Of a stretch of 64,000 nucleotides of DNA, positions 9,556-19,237 are shown one piece after another. Positions within the stretch are counted from its first letter, which is position 1. Each line of letters starts with the position of its first letter. The stretch comes from CAIWHR01 sp963788185 (GTDB lineage: Bacteria > Pseudomonadota > Gammaproteobacteria > Burkholderiales > Casimicrobiaceae), in the NCBI GenBank assembly GCA_963788185.1, contig CAWBGE010000011.1, positions 58,420 to 122,419 of the forward strand, written 5' to 3'. The notes under the pieces are model-generated. The model had not been told where the DNA came from. It did no database searches and saw nothing but the letters and a program-made list of their open reading frames with translations. A program made the position numbers and the translations under genes.

Positions 9556-11103
9556 ATGAATGCTGGGGCGTTGGGACGTCGGTGGGGCTTCTTTGCGCGT
9601 ACGCGGCGCGCGGGTGCTTTCGCGCTCCTGGCCTGCTTGCTGGGCGCCGCGGCGCCGTCCGCCGCGGCCGAAGCGGGGAATCCGCCGGACTACCGGTTCC
9701 TGCGCGCGGCGAGCCCGCTGCCTGCGACGACCGGCCGCCCTCTGCCCAAATACCGGTTCCTCTTCGGCGAGCCGGTGAAATGGCAGCAGCCGCTGCACTG
9801 GCGCTACAACCACAGCGGAGCGCCGGCGGCGCTTGCCGGCGACACGACCGGCGTGCTGCGGGAGTTGCAGGCGACGCTCGATCAGTGGACGGGCGTCTGC
9901 GGAATCCGGCACGTGTACGACGGCGAGACGACAACGGTGCCGAATCGCCGCATCAACGATCCGGCGCTCGGCGAGCAGCCCGATGGCGAGAATGTCATCG
10001 GCTGGGGTTCGCTTCCGGGAGGCACTGCCGGACTCACGTACGCGTGGTACCGAACGGAGCCGAACGGCAGGCGCGCGTTCATCGATGCGGACATCATCCT
10101 GTCGCCGGCTTTCGCGACCAGCGCGACGCAGATCGTTCGCTCGACGGCGCACGAGTGGGGACACGCAATCGGACTCTCCCATTCGGACGCTTTCGACGCG
10201 CTGATGTCGGGCCCGCCGGAAACCGCGTACAACATGCTGATTCAGCCGGCGGACGACGACATCCGCGGCTGTCGCTGCCTGTACGGGCCGGCAGCGGCGC
10301 ACCCCGCGGGTTACAGTTGTTCGCTGCCGAAGACACTTTCCCTCGGTGACGTGCCGGTCGGGGTGCCGGCGACGCGCACGCTTGCGTTCACCAACGATGG
10401 CAATGCCCCGCTCACGATTTCGGCGGTCGCAGGCGTGACGGACGAACTTTCAGCGGCCGGCTGCGCCCCGGGGTTGGCACTTGCGCCGGGCGAGACGTGC
10501 ACGCTGGCGGTCACCGCGCGCTTCGCGTCGACCGGGGCGAGGGCCTTCCGGCTCGAGATCGTGGCGAGCGATGGGCGCTATACGCTGCCGGTGGTCGCCA
10601 GCGCAGTGGCCGGAAGCGGCGTGGGCGCCACGGTGGAAGTCATCGAGTATCACCGCGCGGACATCGACCACTATTTCATGAGTTCGCTGGCCGCCGAGTC
10701 GGACGCGCTCGACTCCGGCCGGTTCAAGGGGTGGGCCCGCACCGGGCGCACGTTCAGCGCGTACGCGTCGGCGCAGGCGGAAACGTCCCCGGTGTGCCGC
10801 TTCTACCTGCCGCCCGCCTACGGCGACTCGCATTTCTACGGCCGCGATCCGCAGGAATGCGACGCGGTGCGTACCGCCAACCCCGGTTTCACGTTCGAGG
10901 CCCCGGACGTGATGCACCTCACCCTGCCGGTGGCCGGCGTGTGTCCGAATGCGACAGTGGCTGTCTATCGCGTTTTCAATGCCCGCGTCGACACCAACCA
11001 TCGCTACACGACGGATCGGGCGCTGCGCGACGCGATGGTGGCTCGCGGCTGGGTGGCCGAGGGCGAAGGCCCCGATATCGTGACCATGTGCGCGCCCCGG
11101 TGA
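9556..11103 (+). CDS. Secreted matrixin-like zinc metalloprotease with HYDIN-like and C-terminal DUF5648-like domains
   Basis: 515 aa. A basic then hydrophobic leader with an Ala-rich end (cleavage around residue 40) predicts Sec export. The metzincin zinc motif HEWGHAIGLSH has H199, H203 and H209 as ligands and E200 as catalytic base. An Ig-like choice-of-anchor domain follows (about 265-355: TLSLGDVPVG, TNDGNAPLTIS, LAPGETCTL). The last about 150 residues resemble the DUF5648 type (IEYHRADIDHYFMS, SHFYGRDPQECD, ANHRYTTD-like). Likely an extracellular protease. A TATGCT box lies only 6 nt before the ATG. It is convergent with the YedK-type gene. Substrate unknown. Confidence 0.82.
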   Translation: MNAGALGRRWGFFARTRRAGAFALLACLLGAAAPSAAAEAGNPPDYRFLRAASPLPATTGRPLPKYRFLFGEPVKWQQPLHWRYNHSGAPAALAGDTTGVLRELQATLDQWTGVCGIRHVYDGETTTVPNRRINDPALGEQPDGENVIGWGSLPGGTAGLTYAWYRTEPNGRRAFIDADIILSPAFATSATQIVRSTAHEWGHAIGLSHSDAFDALMSGPPETAYNMLIQPADDDIRGCRCLYGPAAAHPAGYSCSLPKTLSLGDVPVGVPATRTLAFTNDGNAPLTISAVAGVTDELSAAGCAPGLALAPGETCTLAVTARFASTGARAFRLEIVASDGRYTLPVVASAVAGSGVGATVEVIEYHRADIDHYFMSSLAAESDALDSGRFKGWARTGRTFSAYASAQAETSPVCRFYLPPAYGDSHFYGRDPQECDAVRTANPGFTFEAPDVMHLTLPVAGVCPNATVAVYRVFNARVDTNHRYTTDRALRDAMVARGWVAEGEGPDIVTMCAPR

Positions 11104-11139
11104 CGGCGCGCGCTGTCGCTGCCCGACCCGCGGCGCCGC

Positions 11140-11880
11140 TCAGAACAGCGACTCCTGCTCGGGATCGTGCGGTGGCGGGGCGAGCTGCGCCGGCTCGCTG
11201 GCCACATGGGCCGCCGCAACCGGCTTGATCAGCGTCGGGTCGTCGTTGCGCGCCACGTTGACGCGCGTCGATACCGGGTACCAGGCCATCGCGTCGGCGG
11301 GGTAGGGCGCCAGCAGGTCCTCGCCGACCGGGTGCGCGGGGTCGAGCCAGAGCGCATAGTTTTCGGGCGCAACGATGACCGGCATCCGGTCGTGCAGCGC
11401 GCGCATCAGGCTGTTCGCCTCGGTCGTGACGATCGTGCAGCTGTCCAGCACCTCGCCTTCTTCGCTCAGCCAGCGCTCGTACAGCCCGGCGAACCCGAAC
11501 AGCGCGCCGTTCTTCATCCCGATGTGCAGCGGCTCCTTGTGCGGATGCGGAGTGGCGACGTCGCGCCATTCGTAGAACCCGTCGGCGGGAAGCAGGCAGC
11601 GGTGGCGCCGGAATGCCAGCTTGAACGAGATCTTCTCGGCCACCGTCTCGGCGCGGGCGTTGATCATCTTGGCGCCGATCGACGGATCTTTCGCCCAGCG
11701 CGGAACGAGCCCCCAGCGCATGCGGACGAGTTCGCGCCGTCCGTCGTTGCCGACCCGGACCACCGGCACTTCGGTCATCGGGGCGATGTTGTACCGGGCG
11801 TGGACGTCGGGCGGGTGGTCGAGCCCGAACGCCAGCGCGATTGCGGCGGGATGACTGTGCAGCTCGTAGCGCCCGCACAT
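11140..11880 (-). CDS. yedK: SOS response-associated peptidase / abasic-site-processing protein (YedK/HMCES family)
   Basis: 246 aa beginning MCGRY. Cys2, exposed after removal of Met1, is the nucleophile that forms a thiazolidine crosslink with abasic sites in single-stranded DNA. Other family residues are present: INARAET, GFYEWR with the catalytic Glu, and HDRMPVI with the catalytic His. The reading frame continues far upstream of this ATG, but the upstream part is not homologous, and Cys2 fixes the start. It lies 2 bp downstream of the EcsC-like gene in the same direction. No LexA box was identified. Confidence 0.93.
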   Translation of the reverse strand: MCGRYELHSHPAAIALAFGLDHPPDVHARYNIAPMTEVPVVRVGNDGRRELVRMRWGLVPRWAKDPSIGAKMINARAETVAEKISFKLAFRRHRCLLPADGFYEWRDVATPHPHKEPLHIGMKNGALFGFAGLYERWLSEEGEVLDSCTIVTTEANSLMRALHDRMPVIVAPENYALWLDPAHPVGEDLLAPYPADAMAWYPVSTRVNVARNDDPTLIKPVAAAHVASEPAQLAPPPHDPEQESLF

Positions 11881-11882
11881 CG

Positions 11883-12509
11883 TCAACGAACCTCGGTCGG
11901 CGCCGCCGCAGTCACCGCGTCCGTCGTGTCGAGCAATCGGCGCGCGGTCCTGGCGACCTGCAGTGTGTCCCAATAGGCGTAGGCGCCGACCGCGGCGGCG
12001 CCGGCGATGGGAACCCAGCGCGTGGCGGCGGTGCCGGCGATGCGACGGGTCACGTTGACGCCAAGCTTGGTGAGTATGCCCTTCAGCGCGCCCGACGAGA
12101 CTTGCTGAACGATCGCGCGCTGGCCCGCGCGAACGACGACGTCGCGTACCACCTGGCTTGCCAGATGCCGGAACAGGCAGTAGAGCATGTGCGTGCGTGT
12201 GAGTTCCGCCGAGCGCCCGTGCAGCGCAAAGATGTCCGCCACCATCTGCTTCTGCGTCTTCCAGATGAGGTACAGATCGGGCAGCACGGTCAGCATGCCC
12301 AGAGGCCCCGGCGGCAGCGCCAGCGAGCCCGACACCAGCGCGGCCTTGCGGGCCGCCTCGCGCGCGACGCGTTCGCTGGCGGCGGCCGGTTCCGCCACCG
12401 CGCGGGCGTGCGGTTCCGGGACGTCGGCGAGGATACCCTCGATCAGTCCTGTCACCTCGCGCTCGGGCTGGGTGTCTGCTGCGGGAACGGGCAACCCGGA
12501 TTTCGCCAT
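11883..12509 (-). CDS. EcsC-like protein
   Basis: A protein of about 208 aa resembling the EcsC family: a Pro/Gly-rich turn (LPPGPLGMLTVLPDL) leading into an amphipathic helix (IWKTQKQMVADIFALHG), then a Gly/Ala-rich hydrophobic C-terminal segment (WVPIAGAAAVGAYAYW). The biochemical role of such proteins is not established. The chosen ATG at 12509 has AAGG about 9 nt upstream; an ATG 22 codons further upstream (12575) is possible. It is probably co-transcribed with the YedK-type gene 2 bp downstream. Assignment is by pattern only and moderate. Confidence 0.6.
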   Translation of the reverse strand: MAKSGLPVPAADTQPEREVTGLIEGILADVPEPHARAVAEPAAASERVAREAARKAALVSGSLALPPGPLGMLTVLPDLYLIWKTQKQMVADIFALHGRSAELTRTHMLYCLFRHLASQVVRDVVVRAGQRAIVQQVSSGALKGILTKLGVNVTRRIAGTAATRWVPIAGAAAVGAYAYWDTLQVARTARRLLDTTDAVTAAAPTEVR

Positions 12510-12722
12510 GATGAAGGCCTTGGAGACCGACAAATCCCCGACGTGGGACGACCGAAGAATAGTACAACCGGGCATCGCCCGGCGACCGCAGCGCTAAAAT
12601 GACAGCTGGCGCGCGCGGGCCTGACGCCGGAACGCGATGAACGTCGCCTTCAACCCGGTCGTCGTGGTCGCGACCGTCGGCGCCGCGGCTCGCGGCCGGG
12701 GTATTTCTGACGAGGCATACGA

Positions 12723-13232
12723 TTGCGGATTTTCGGTATTGCAGGCTGGTCCGGAAGCGGGAAGACGACGCTGATCGAGCAGGTGATTCCGCGCCTCGTC
12801 GGCCGTGGACTCGTGGTGTCGCTGATCAAGCATGCGCACCACCGGTTCGATGTCGACCAACCGGGCAAGGATTCGTGGAGGCATCGGCGCGCCGGATGCA
12901 CGGAGGTCCTGGTCACCTCCGGCGATCGCTGGGCGCTGATGCACGAGTTGCGGGGGAACGCCGGCCTTTCGCTCGCGGCCGCGCTGGCTCGGATGTCGCC
13001 CTGCGATCTGGTCCTGATCGAAGGTTTCAAGGCCGATCCCATCCCCAAGATCGAGGTGTGGCGCGCGGCGGTCGGCAAGCCGCTGCTTCATCCCGACGAT
13101 CCCCGTGTACTGGCCATTGCGACCGACAGCCCGCAGGCGCTGCCGCCGACGTCGAAGGGGCTCACCACCTTCGATCTTTTTGATTACGATGCCATTGCAA
13201 CATTCGTCATCGCACGCGCATATGCTGCGTGA
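12723..13232 (+). CDS. mobB: Molybdopterin-guanine dinucleotide biosynthesis adaptor protein MobB
   Basis: 169 aa with an N-terminal P-loop (GWSGSGKTTL), then IKHAHHRFDVD and LVLIEGFKADPIPKIEV, the hallmarks of MobB. MobB is a GTP-binding helper of MobA in converting molybdopterin to the bis-MGD cofactor. The start is TTG 12723, preceded by GAGG at 12712-12715 with a 7-nt gap. Its cofactor is needed by the DMSO-reductase-type enzyme at 23.5-25.7 kb. moaD and moaE lie 1-2 kb downstream, so this is a small cofactor locus. The gene starts divergently from the EcsC-like gene. Confidence 0.92.
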   Translation: MRIFGIAGWSGSGKTTLIEQVIPRLVGRGLVVSLIKHAHHRFDVDQPGKDSWRHRRAGCTEVLVTSGDRWALMHELRGNAGLSLAAALARMSPCDLVLIEGFKADPIPKIEVWRAAVGKPLLHPDDPRVLAIATDSPQALPPTSKGLTTFDLFDYDAIATFVIARAYAA

Positions 13233-13369
13233 CGCGACGATTGACGGCGACGGGTGTCGACGAGTAACGTGAAACCAAGCGCCGGCGCCCGCACTCCAAA
13301 AGCCTAGGTGCGGACCTCGGGGTTTCGGGGCGGTTCGACGATCGCAGCGTCTTTTCGATTGACGATAAT

Positions 13370-14053
13370 ATGTTTAATCAAAGAGCTATAGCCGCTTTCT
13401 CGAGTTTACTTTCACTTTTCCTGATGTCCGGGGAGTGCGCGGCTGAGCGGCGGGGCGCCGATGCAGGCGGATTTTATGGCGGCGTGTCCGTTCGTGACGC
13501 TGCCGTCGAAGGGCCGGGGCTGGCGATTGGGCCGACCGCATCGGTGTGGACACGCTACGCGCCGCCGGTGGCGGACGAGACGACGAGCGCCCGGACCCTT
13601 GTCTTCGGCGGTTACCGGTTTCGCAACGACATCGCACTGGAGGCAGCATACAGTTCGGCCGACCGTTACGCATTGCGTCCGGAAGGCGTGGCACCGCTGC
13701 GGCGGGGTGTGGGCTTGAACCTGGCTTCCGACGTCGCCGGTCCCGGCGACCCGCAGGCGCGCAACTGGAATGTCGACGTATTCGGCAGCTGGACTTTCCA
13801 TCGGTCGGTTGCCCTCTACGGAAGGCTGGGCTATGCGCAGGCAGAACCCTGGCCGGCATTCGGTGTGCGCTCCGCGACCGTCGAACGCCGGTCGCGCGAT
13901 GGCGTCAACTACGGCCTCGGACTGCGCTACGACATGAATTCGACACTGGGATTGCGTCTCGAATACAGCCGTTTCGGGCGCTTCTCGGTGGAGTTGCCCA
14001 ATGGCATGCCCGAGTCCGACCAGTTGAGCGTCGGCATGCAACTGCGCTTCTGA
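13370..14053 (+). CDS. Small outer-membrane beta-barrel protein
   Basis: 227 aa with a signal peptide (cleavage likely after GECAA, about residue 25) and repeated amphipathic strands with alternating aromatic residues (GGFYGGVSV, VFGGYRFRNDIALEAAYS, SVALYGRLGYAQ, NYGLGLRYDM, LGLRLEYSRF). The last residues are MQLRF, and the terminal Phe is the BAM-recognition signature. The size suits an eight-stranded OmpA/OmpW-like barrel without a periplasmic domain. No catalytic or binding motif is visible. Base composition immediately around the ATG is AT-rich (cgataatatgttt). Function unknown. Confidence 0.8.
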   Translation: MFNQRAIAAFSSLLSLFLMSGECAAERRGADAGGFYGGVSVRDAAVEGPGLAIGPTASVWTRYAPPVADETTSARTLVFGGYRFRNDIALEAAYSSADRYALRPEGVAPLRRGVGLNLASDVAGPGDPQARNWNVDVFGSWTFHRSVALYGRLGYAQAEPWPAFGVRSATVERRSRDGVNYGLGLRYDMNSTLGLRLEYSRFGRFSVELPNGMPESDQLSVGMQLRF

Positions 14054-14163
14054 CCGAGCACCCCGGGGTCGCGTTCGGCGCGGCCGGGCGAACGCCGCGC
14101 GAGCCGCGCTACACTGCAATCCCTTTTTCGTCCGCAACGGCGCGCTGATGCGCCCACCCGCTC

Positions 14164-14439
14164 GTGAGTGAATCTTCCCCGCTGTCGATCCGCCTCGTCT
14201 TCCTTGCGCGCCTGCGGGATGCGCTCGGCAGTGCCGGCGAAGACCTCACGCTGCCGTCCCAGGTCTCGACGGCGGGGGCGCTGCGCGAGTGGTTGGCCGG
14301 GCGCGGAGATCATTGGGCGCGGGAGCTGGCCCCTGGACGCGCGGTGCGGATCGCGATCAACCACGACCTCGTCGACGCCGACGCCATCGTCCGCAACGGC
14401 GATGAGGTCGCGTTCTTCCCCCCGGTGACAGGCGGCTGA
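14164..14439 (+). CDS. moaD: Molybdopterin synthase sulfur-carrier subunit MoaD
   Basis: 91 aa, a ubiquitin-like fold ending in the essential Gly-Gly (FFPPVTGG) that is thiocarboxylated by MoeB and donates sulfur to precursor Z. The start is GTG 14164. A TACACT box (14110-14115) could be a -10 element. moaE follows after 29 bp, giving the two subunits of molybdopterin synthase in order. MobB lies 1 kb upstream on the same strand, with an unrelated outer-membrane protein between them. Confidence 0.92.
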   Translation: MSESSPLSIRLVFLARLRDALGSAGEDLTLPSQVSTAGALREWLAGRGDHWARELAPGRAVRIAINHDLVDADAIVRNGDEVAFFPPVTGG

Positions 14440-14468
14440 CGCGTCCGTCTGCCGGCTCCAGGGACACC

Positions 14469-14942
14469 ATGTCGAACAGCGTACAAGCGGCGGATTTCGA
14501 CCTGAGCCGCGAAGTCGCGGCGTTGCGCGCGAACGACCCGCGCGTGGGCGCGGTCGCGGTATTCGTCGGCACCGTCCGCGACGTCAACGAAGCGTCGGAA
14601 GTGTCGACGATGACGCTGGAGCACTATCCCGGCATGACCGAAAAGGCGCTGGCGGCGATCGAGGCCGAGGCGCGCGCGCGGTGGCGGATCTTCGACGTGC
14701 GGATCATCCATCGGATCGGTGAATTGAAGCCGCAGGACCAGATCGTCCTGGTGGCGGTGACGAGCGCGCACCGCCGAGAAGCGTTCGCTGCCTGCGAATT
14801 CATCATGGACTACCTCAAGACCCGTGCGCCGTTCTGGAAGAAGGAAGGGACTGCCACGGGTTCGCGCTGGGTCGAGGCGCGGGATGCCGACGATGCAGCG
14901 GCTGCGCGATGGAATAATTGGCCTGACCACTTGACCAATTAG
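14469..14942 (+). CDS. moaE: Molybdopterin synthase catalytic subunit MoaE
   Basis: 157 aa. It contains the MoaE signatures AVFVGTVRD, LEHYPGMTEKAL, IIHRIGELKPQD and FWKKEG, the last with the active-site lysines. It binds MoaD's C-terminal tail and converts cyclic pyranopterin monophosphate to molybdopterin. The stop is only a few tens of bases from the sugar-acid operon that follows. The length is normal. Confidence 0.95.
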   Translation: MSNSVQAADFDLSREVAALRANDPRVGAVAVFVGTVRDVNEASEVSTMTLEHYPGMTEKALAAIEAEARARWRIFDVRIIHRIGELKPQDQIVLVAVTSAHRREAFAACEFIMDYLKTRAPFWKKEGTATGSRWVEARDADDAAAARWNNWPDHLTN

Positions 14943-14967
14943 GCGCAACGCTTTACCGTTGCGAGTT

Positions 14968-15900
14968 GTGAGCGACTCACGCCCGACTGCGCTTTTTGCC
15001 CTGGACTGGGGAACCACCTCGGCCCGGGTCTACCGCATGTCCGGCGACGGGCAGGTGGTGGGTGTCCGCGAGGCGCCGCTGGGCGTGCAGCAGGTGCGGG
15101 ACGGTGCATTTCCCGCGGCGCTGCAAACCCTGCTGGGCGACTGGGCGGCCGATCCCGCGCCGCGTCTCGCGAGCGGGATGATCGGCAGCCGCCAGGGGTG
15201 GGTGGAAGCGGCGTATGTCGAGTGCCCCGCCGATACCGCAACCCTGGCCGAGCATCTTTGCTGCACGCCCGGCGGCGAGATGACGATCGTCCCCGGACTC
15301 ATCTGTCGCGATGCCGAAGGCGTGCCCGACGTGATTCGCGGCGAGGAGACGCAGATCGCCGGCGCCATCGGCGCCGACGAAGGCAGCGTCCTGGCAATTC
15401 TCCCGGGCACGCACAGCAAGTGGGTGCGGATCGAAGCCGGGCGCATCGAGCGTTTCGCGACCTACATGACCGGTGAACTGTACGCGGTCCTGATGGCGCA
15501 CAGCGTTCTCGGTCGCCTTTCGGCCGCGCCTGCGGCGCCGGGTTCCGGGACGCAGGGCGGGACCGCCTTTTCGCGCGGTGTGGAGCGCGGGCTCCACGGT
15601 CCCGGTTTGTCGCACGCGATCTTCGGCGCGCGCACGCTTGCGCTGACCGGTGGACTCGAAGCGACGGAAGTGGGCGACTGGCTTTCCGGCGTTCTCATCG
15701 GCCACGAGATCAAGGCGGGCTGCGCGCAGCTTGGCGCGGACCGCGAGGCCATTTCGCCGGTGCGCATCATCGGTACGGATGCGCTTGGCGCCCGCTATGT
15801 CCAGGCCCTCGCGCAGGCGGGGATCGACGCCGCGCGCGGCCCTGCCGATGCCGCAGCGCGCGGCTTGTTCGATGTTGCCCAACGAGCGAGGTTGTTGTGA
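14968..15900 (+). CDS. dgoK: 2-dehydro-3-deoxygalactonokinase
   Basis: About 310 aa. The N-terminal ALDWGTTSARVY phosphate-binding segment and PGTHSKWV mark the DgoK family, which phosphorylates 2-keto-3-deoxygalactonate with ATP in the DeLey-Doudoroff galactonate pathway. The start is uncertain: GTG 14968 was chosen, TTG 14959 is in frame, and neither has a strong ribosome-binding site. The TGA overlaps the GTG start of the aldolase (GTGA), which fixes it as the first gene of a tightly coupled kinase-aldolase pair. Confidence 0.9.
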   Translation: MSDSRPTALFALDWGTTSARVYRMSGDGQVVGVREAPLGVQQVRDGAFPAALQTLLGDWAADPAPRLASGMIGSRQGWVEAAYVECPADTATLAEHLCCTPGGEMTIVPGLICRDAEGVPDVIRGEETQIAGAIGADEGSVLAILPGTHSKWVRIEAGRIERFATYMTGELYAVLMAHSVLGRLSAAPAAPGSGTQGGTAFSRGVERGLHGPGLSHAIFGARTLALTGGLEATEVGDWLSGVLIGHEIKAGCAQLGADREAISPVRIIGTDALGARYVQALAQAGIDAARGPADAAARGLFDVAQRARLL

Positions 15901-16586
15901 CGAACAGTAATGTGCCGGCGTCGCCGGTAGAGTCCTATCTCCAGGCGCTGCCGGTGATCGCCGTGCTGCGCGGCATCACGCCGGAAGAGATTCCCTCGAT
16001 CGGGATGGCCCTCTTCGATGCCGGTTTCCGGATTCTCGAGGTGCCGCTCAATTCGCCGCGGCCATTCGAGTCGGTGCGGATGCTGGCCGAGCACTTCGGC
16101 GATCGCTGTCTCGTCGGCGCCGGGACGGTGCTGGAGCCCGACGCCGTCGGCAGGGTCGCCGAGGCGGGAGGACGGCTGATCGTCATGCCCCATTCCGACC
16201 TCCGGGTCATCGCCGAGGCGAAACGGCTGGGGCTTGTTTGCCTGCCCGGGGTCGCGACGCCGAACGAGGCATTTGCCGCGCTCGCCGCCGGGGCCGATGG
16301 CCTCAAGATGTTCCCGGCGGAGCAATTGCCACCGCCGGTCCTGAAGGCTTGGCGTGCCGTGCTTCCGAAGGGCACGCTGCTCATTCCCGTTGGAAGCATT
16401 CGTCCGGACAGCATGGCCGCATATTGGGCTGCCGGCGCAAGTGGCTTCGGCACCGGTTCGAGCGTCTACAAACCCGGAGCGACGGCGGTCGAGGTCGCGG
16501 TGGCCGCGTCGGGGCTTGCCGCCGTATTGAGGGCACTGCCGGCGCGTCCACCCGTCGCCGTCGCGCCGTCGTCGTTACCGCGCTAG
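15897..16586 (+). CDS. dgoA: 2-dehydro-3-deoxy-6-phosphogalactonate aldolase
   Basis: 229 aa, class I KDPG/KDPGal aldolase. PVIAVLRGI and ILEVPLNSP (catalytic Glu) are followed by GLKMFPAE, whose Lys forms the Schiff base, and by GSIRPDSM and GTGSSVYKPG. It splits KDPGal into pyruvate and glyceraldehyde-3-phosphate. The LNSP sequence and the coupling to dgoK favour the galactose-type aldolase over KDPG aldolase. GTG start overlapping the dgoK stop. Confidence 0.9.
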   Translation: MTNSNVPASPVESYLQALPVIAVLRGITPEEIPSIGMALFDAGFRILEVPLNSPRPFESVRMLAEHFGDRCLVGAGTVLEPDAVGRVAEAGGRLIVMPHSDLRVIAEAKRLGLVCLPGVATPNEAFAALAAGADGLKMFPAEQLPPPVLKAWRAVLPKGTLLIPVGSIRPDSMAAYWAAGASGFGTGSSVYKPGATAVEVAVAASGLAAVLRALPARPPVAVAPSSLPR

Positions 16587-16647
16587 TCGACTGGGCACGC
16601 CGTAACCAACACCAACCACCACACACCACACCAAGAGGAGAAGATCG

Positions 16648-17322
16648 ATGGCTGCCAAGGACCGCATGGCCGTCCTGTCCGCGATGATGGACCAGGGCGT
16701 CATACCCGTGTTCTACCACCCCGATGTCGACGTCTGCCAGAAGGTCATCCAGGCCTGTGCCAACGGCGGCGCGAAATGCATCGAGTTCACCAACCGCGGC
16801 GATTTCGCCGCCAGCGTGTTTCTGGATGTGACGCGCTATTTCGCCAAGGCGGACCCGTCGGTGATCATGGGCGTGGGCTCGATCGTCGATGCGCCGACCG
16901 CGGGCATCTTCATCGCCAACGGGGCGAAGTTCGTCGTCGGTCCGCTGCTCAATCCCGATGTCGCCAAGGTCTGCAACCGGCGCAAGATTCCCTACAGCCC
17001 CGGCTGCGGGTCGGCGTCCGAGATCGGCTATGCCGAGGAACTCGGCTGCGAAATCGTCAAGGTGTTCCCCGGCGGTTCGGTAGGCGGTCCCGAGTTCGTG
17101 AAGTCCATGGCGGGACCCTGTCCCTGGACGCGCATCATGCCCACCGGCGGTGTCGAGAACGACGAAGCCTCGCTGAAGAAGTGGTTCGGTGCGGGTGTGG
17201 CCTGCGTCGGCATGGGTTCGAACCTCATCACCAAGGCGCTGCTCGACAAGCAGGACTATGCCGGCATCGAGGCCAATGTCCGCGCCACCATCGCGCTCAT
17301 TCGCAGCATTCGCGGGAAGTGA
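16648..17322 (+). CDS. Second KDPG/KHG-type aldolase
   Basis: 224 aa, a diverged member of the same aldolase family as the preceding gene. CIEFTNRGDF carries the catalytic Glu, EIVKVFPGG the Schiff-base Lys, and MPTGGVE and VGMGSNLI the phosphate-binding loops. A strong AGAGGAGA ribosome site lies 5-12 nt upstream, after a CA-rich leader (16590-16632). It is followed 5 bp later by a PfkB kinase, so a second kinase-aldolase pair sits in this operon, probably for gluconate- or uronate-derived keto-deoxy acids. Exact substrate not determinable. Confidence 0.85.
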   Translation: MAAKDRMAVLSAMMDQGVIPVFYHPDVDVCQKVIQACANGGAKCIEFTNRGDFAASVFLDVTRYFAKADPSVIMGVGSIVDAPTAGIFIANGAKFVVGPLLNPDVAKVCNRRKIPYSPGCGSASEIGYAEELGCEIVKVFPGGSVGGPEFVKSMAGPCPWTRIMPTGGVENDEASLKKWFGAGVACVGMGSNLITKALLDKQDYAGIEANVRATIALIRSIRGK

Positions 17323-17327
17323 CTGCC

Positions 17328-18434
<1,107 letters not shown>

Positions 18435-18445
18435 CGAGAATCGAC

Positions 18446-19192
18446 ATGACAAACTCCAGTTATCGCAGTGACCTGTTCGCCGGGCAGGGGGCATTGATCT
18501 CGGGCGGCACCAGCGGCATCGGTGCTGCCATCGGCGACACGCTCGCCGCGCTTGGCGCGACGGTGACGGTGACCGGCGCGACGCAAAAGGAGGTCGACGA
18601 CGCCAAGGTGCGCCCCGGCTACTCGGCGCGCGACGCGGTGGTCCTCGACGTCCGCGACGGGGCAGCGGTCACGCGCCTCGTCGATTCGCTGCCGCGCCTC
18701 GACATCCTGGTGAATTGCGCCGGCATCCTGCGTCGCGGTGCCGAGCTCGACCCCGTCGTCTTTGCCGACGTGGTCGACATCAACCTCACCGGCACGATGC
18801 GCCTGTGCGCGGCCGCGCGGACCAAACTCGCGGCGGTGCAGGGATCGATCGTCAACACCGCGTCGATGCTGTCGTTCTTCGGCGGCGGGCTGGTACCCGG
18901 CTACAGCGCCAGCAAGGGCGGGGTCGCGCAGCTCACCAAGTCGCTGGCGATCGCCTACGCGCCCGACAAGATCCGCGTCAATGCGATTGCACCGGGCTGG
19001 ATTGCGACGCAGCTCACCGCGCCGCTGCAGGCCGATCCGAGCCGCAACAACGCGATCCTCGGCCGTACGCCGATGGGGCGCTGGGGCCTGCCCGACGACA
19101 TCGCACAGGCCGTGGCCTTCCTGTGCTCGCCGGCCGCAGGATTCGTCACTGGCGTGGTGTTGCCGATCGACGGCGGCTACCTGATAGCGTAA
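18446..19192 (+). CDS. SDR-family oxidoreductase (sugar-acid dehydrogenase type)
   Basis: 248 aa classical short-chain dehydrogenase: GGTSGIG cofactor loop, NCAG, and the YSASK catalytic Tyr/Lys with the preceding Ser (NTASM). The C-terminal PIDGGYLIA is typical. Position at the end of a keto-deoxy-sugar operon suggests a gluconate/deoxygluconate or uronate dehydrogenase role (KduD-like). This is inference from context. Convergent with the cfa-type gene. Confidence 0.85.
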   Translation: MTNSSYRSDLFAGQGALISGGTSGIGAAIGDTLAALGATVTVTGATQKEVDDAKVRPGYSARDAVVLDVRDGAAVTRLVDSLPRLDILVNCAGILRRGAELDPVVFADVVDINLTGTMRLCAAARTKLAAVQGSIVNTASMLSFFGGGLVPGYSASKGGVAQLTKSLAIAYAPDKIRVNAIAPGWIATQLTAPLQADPSRNNAILGRTPMGRWGLPDDIAQAVAFLCSPAAGFVTGVVLPIDGGYLIA

Positions 19193-19237
19193 TTGCGCGG
19201 CGTGTGGCGCGGCCGTCGGATGCTGGCGGTCGGCGCC

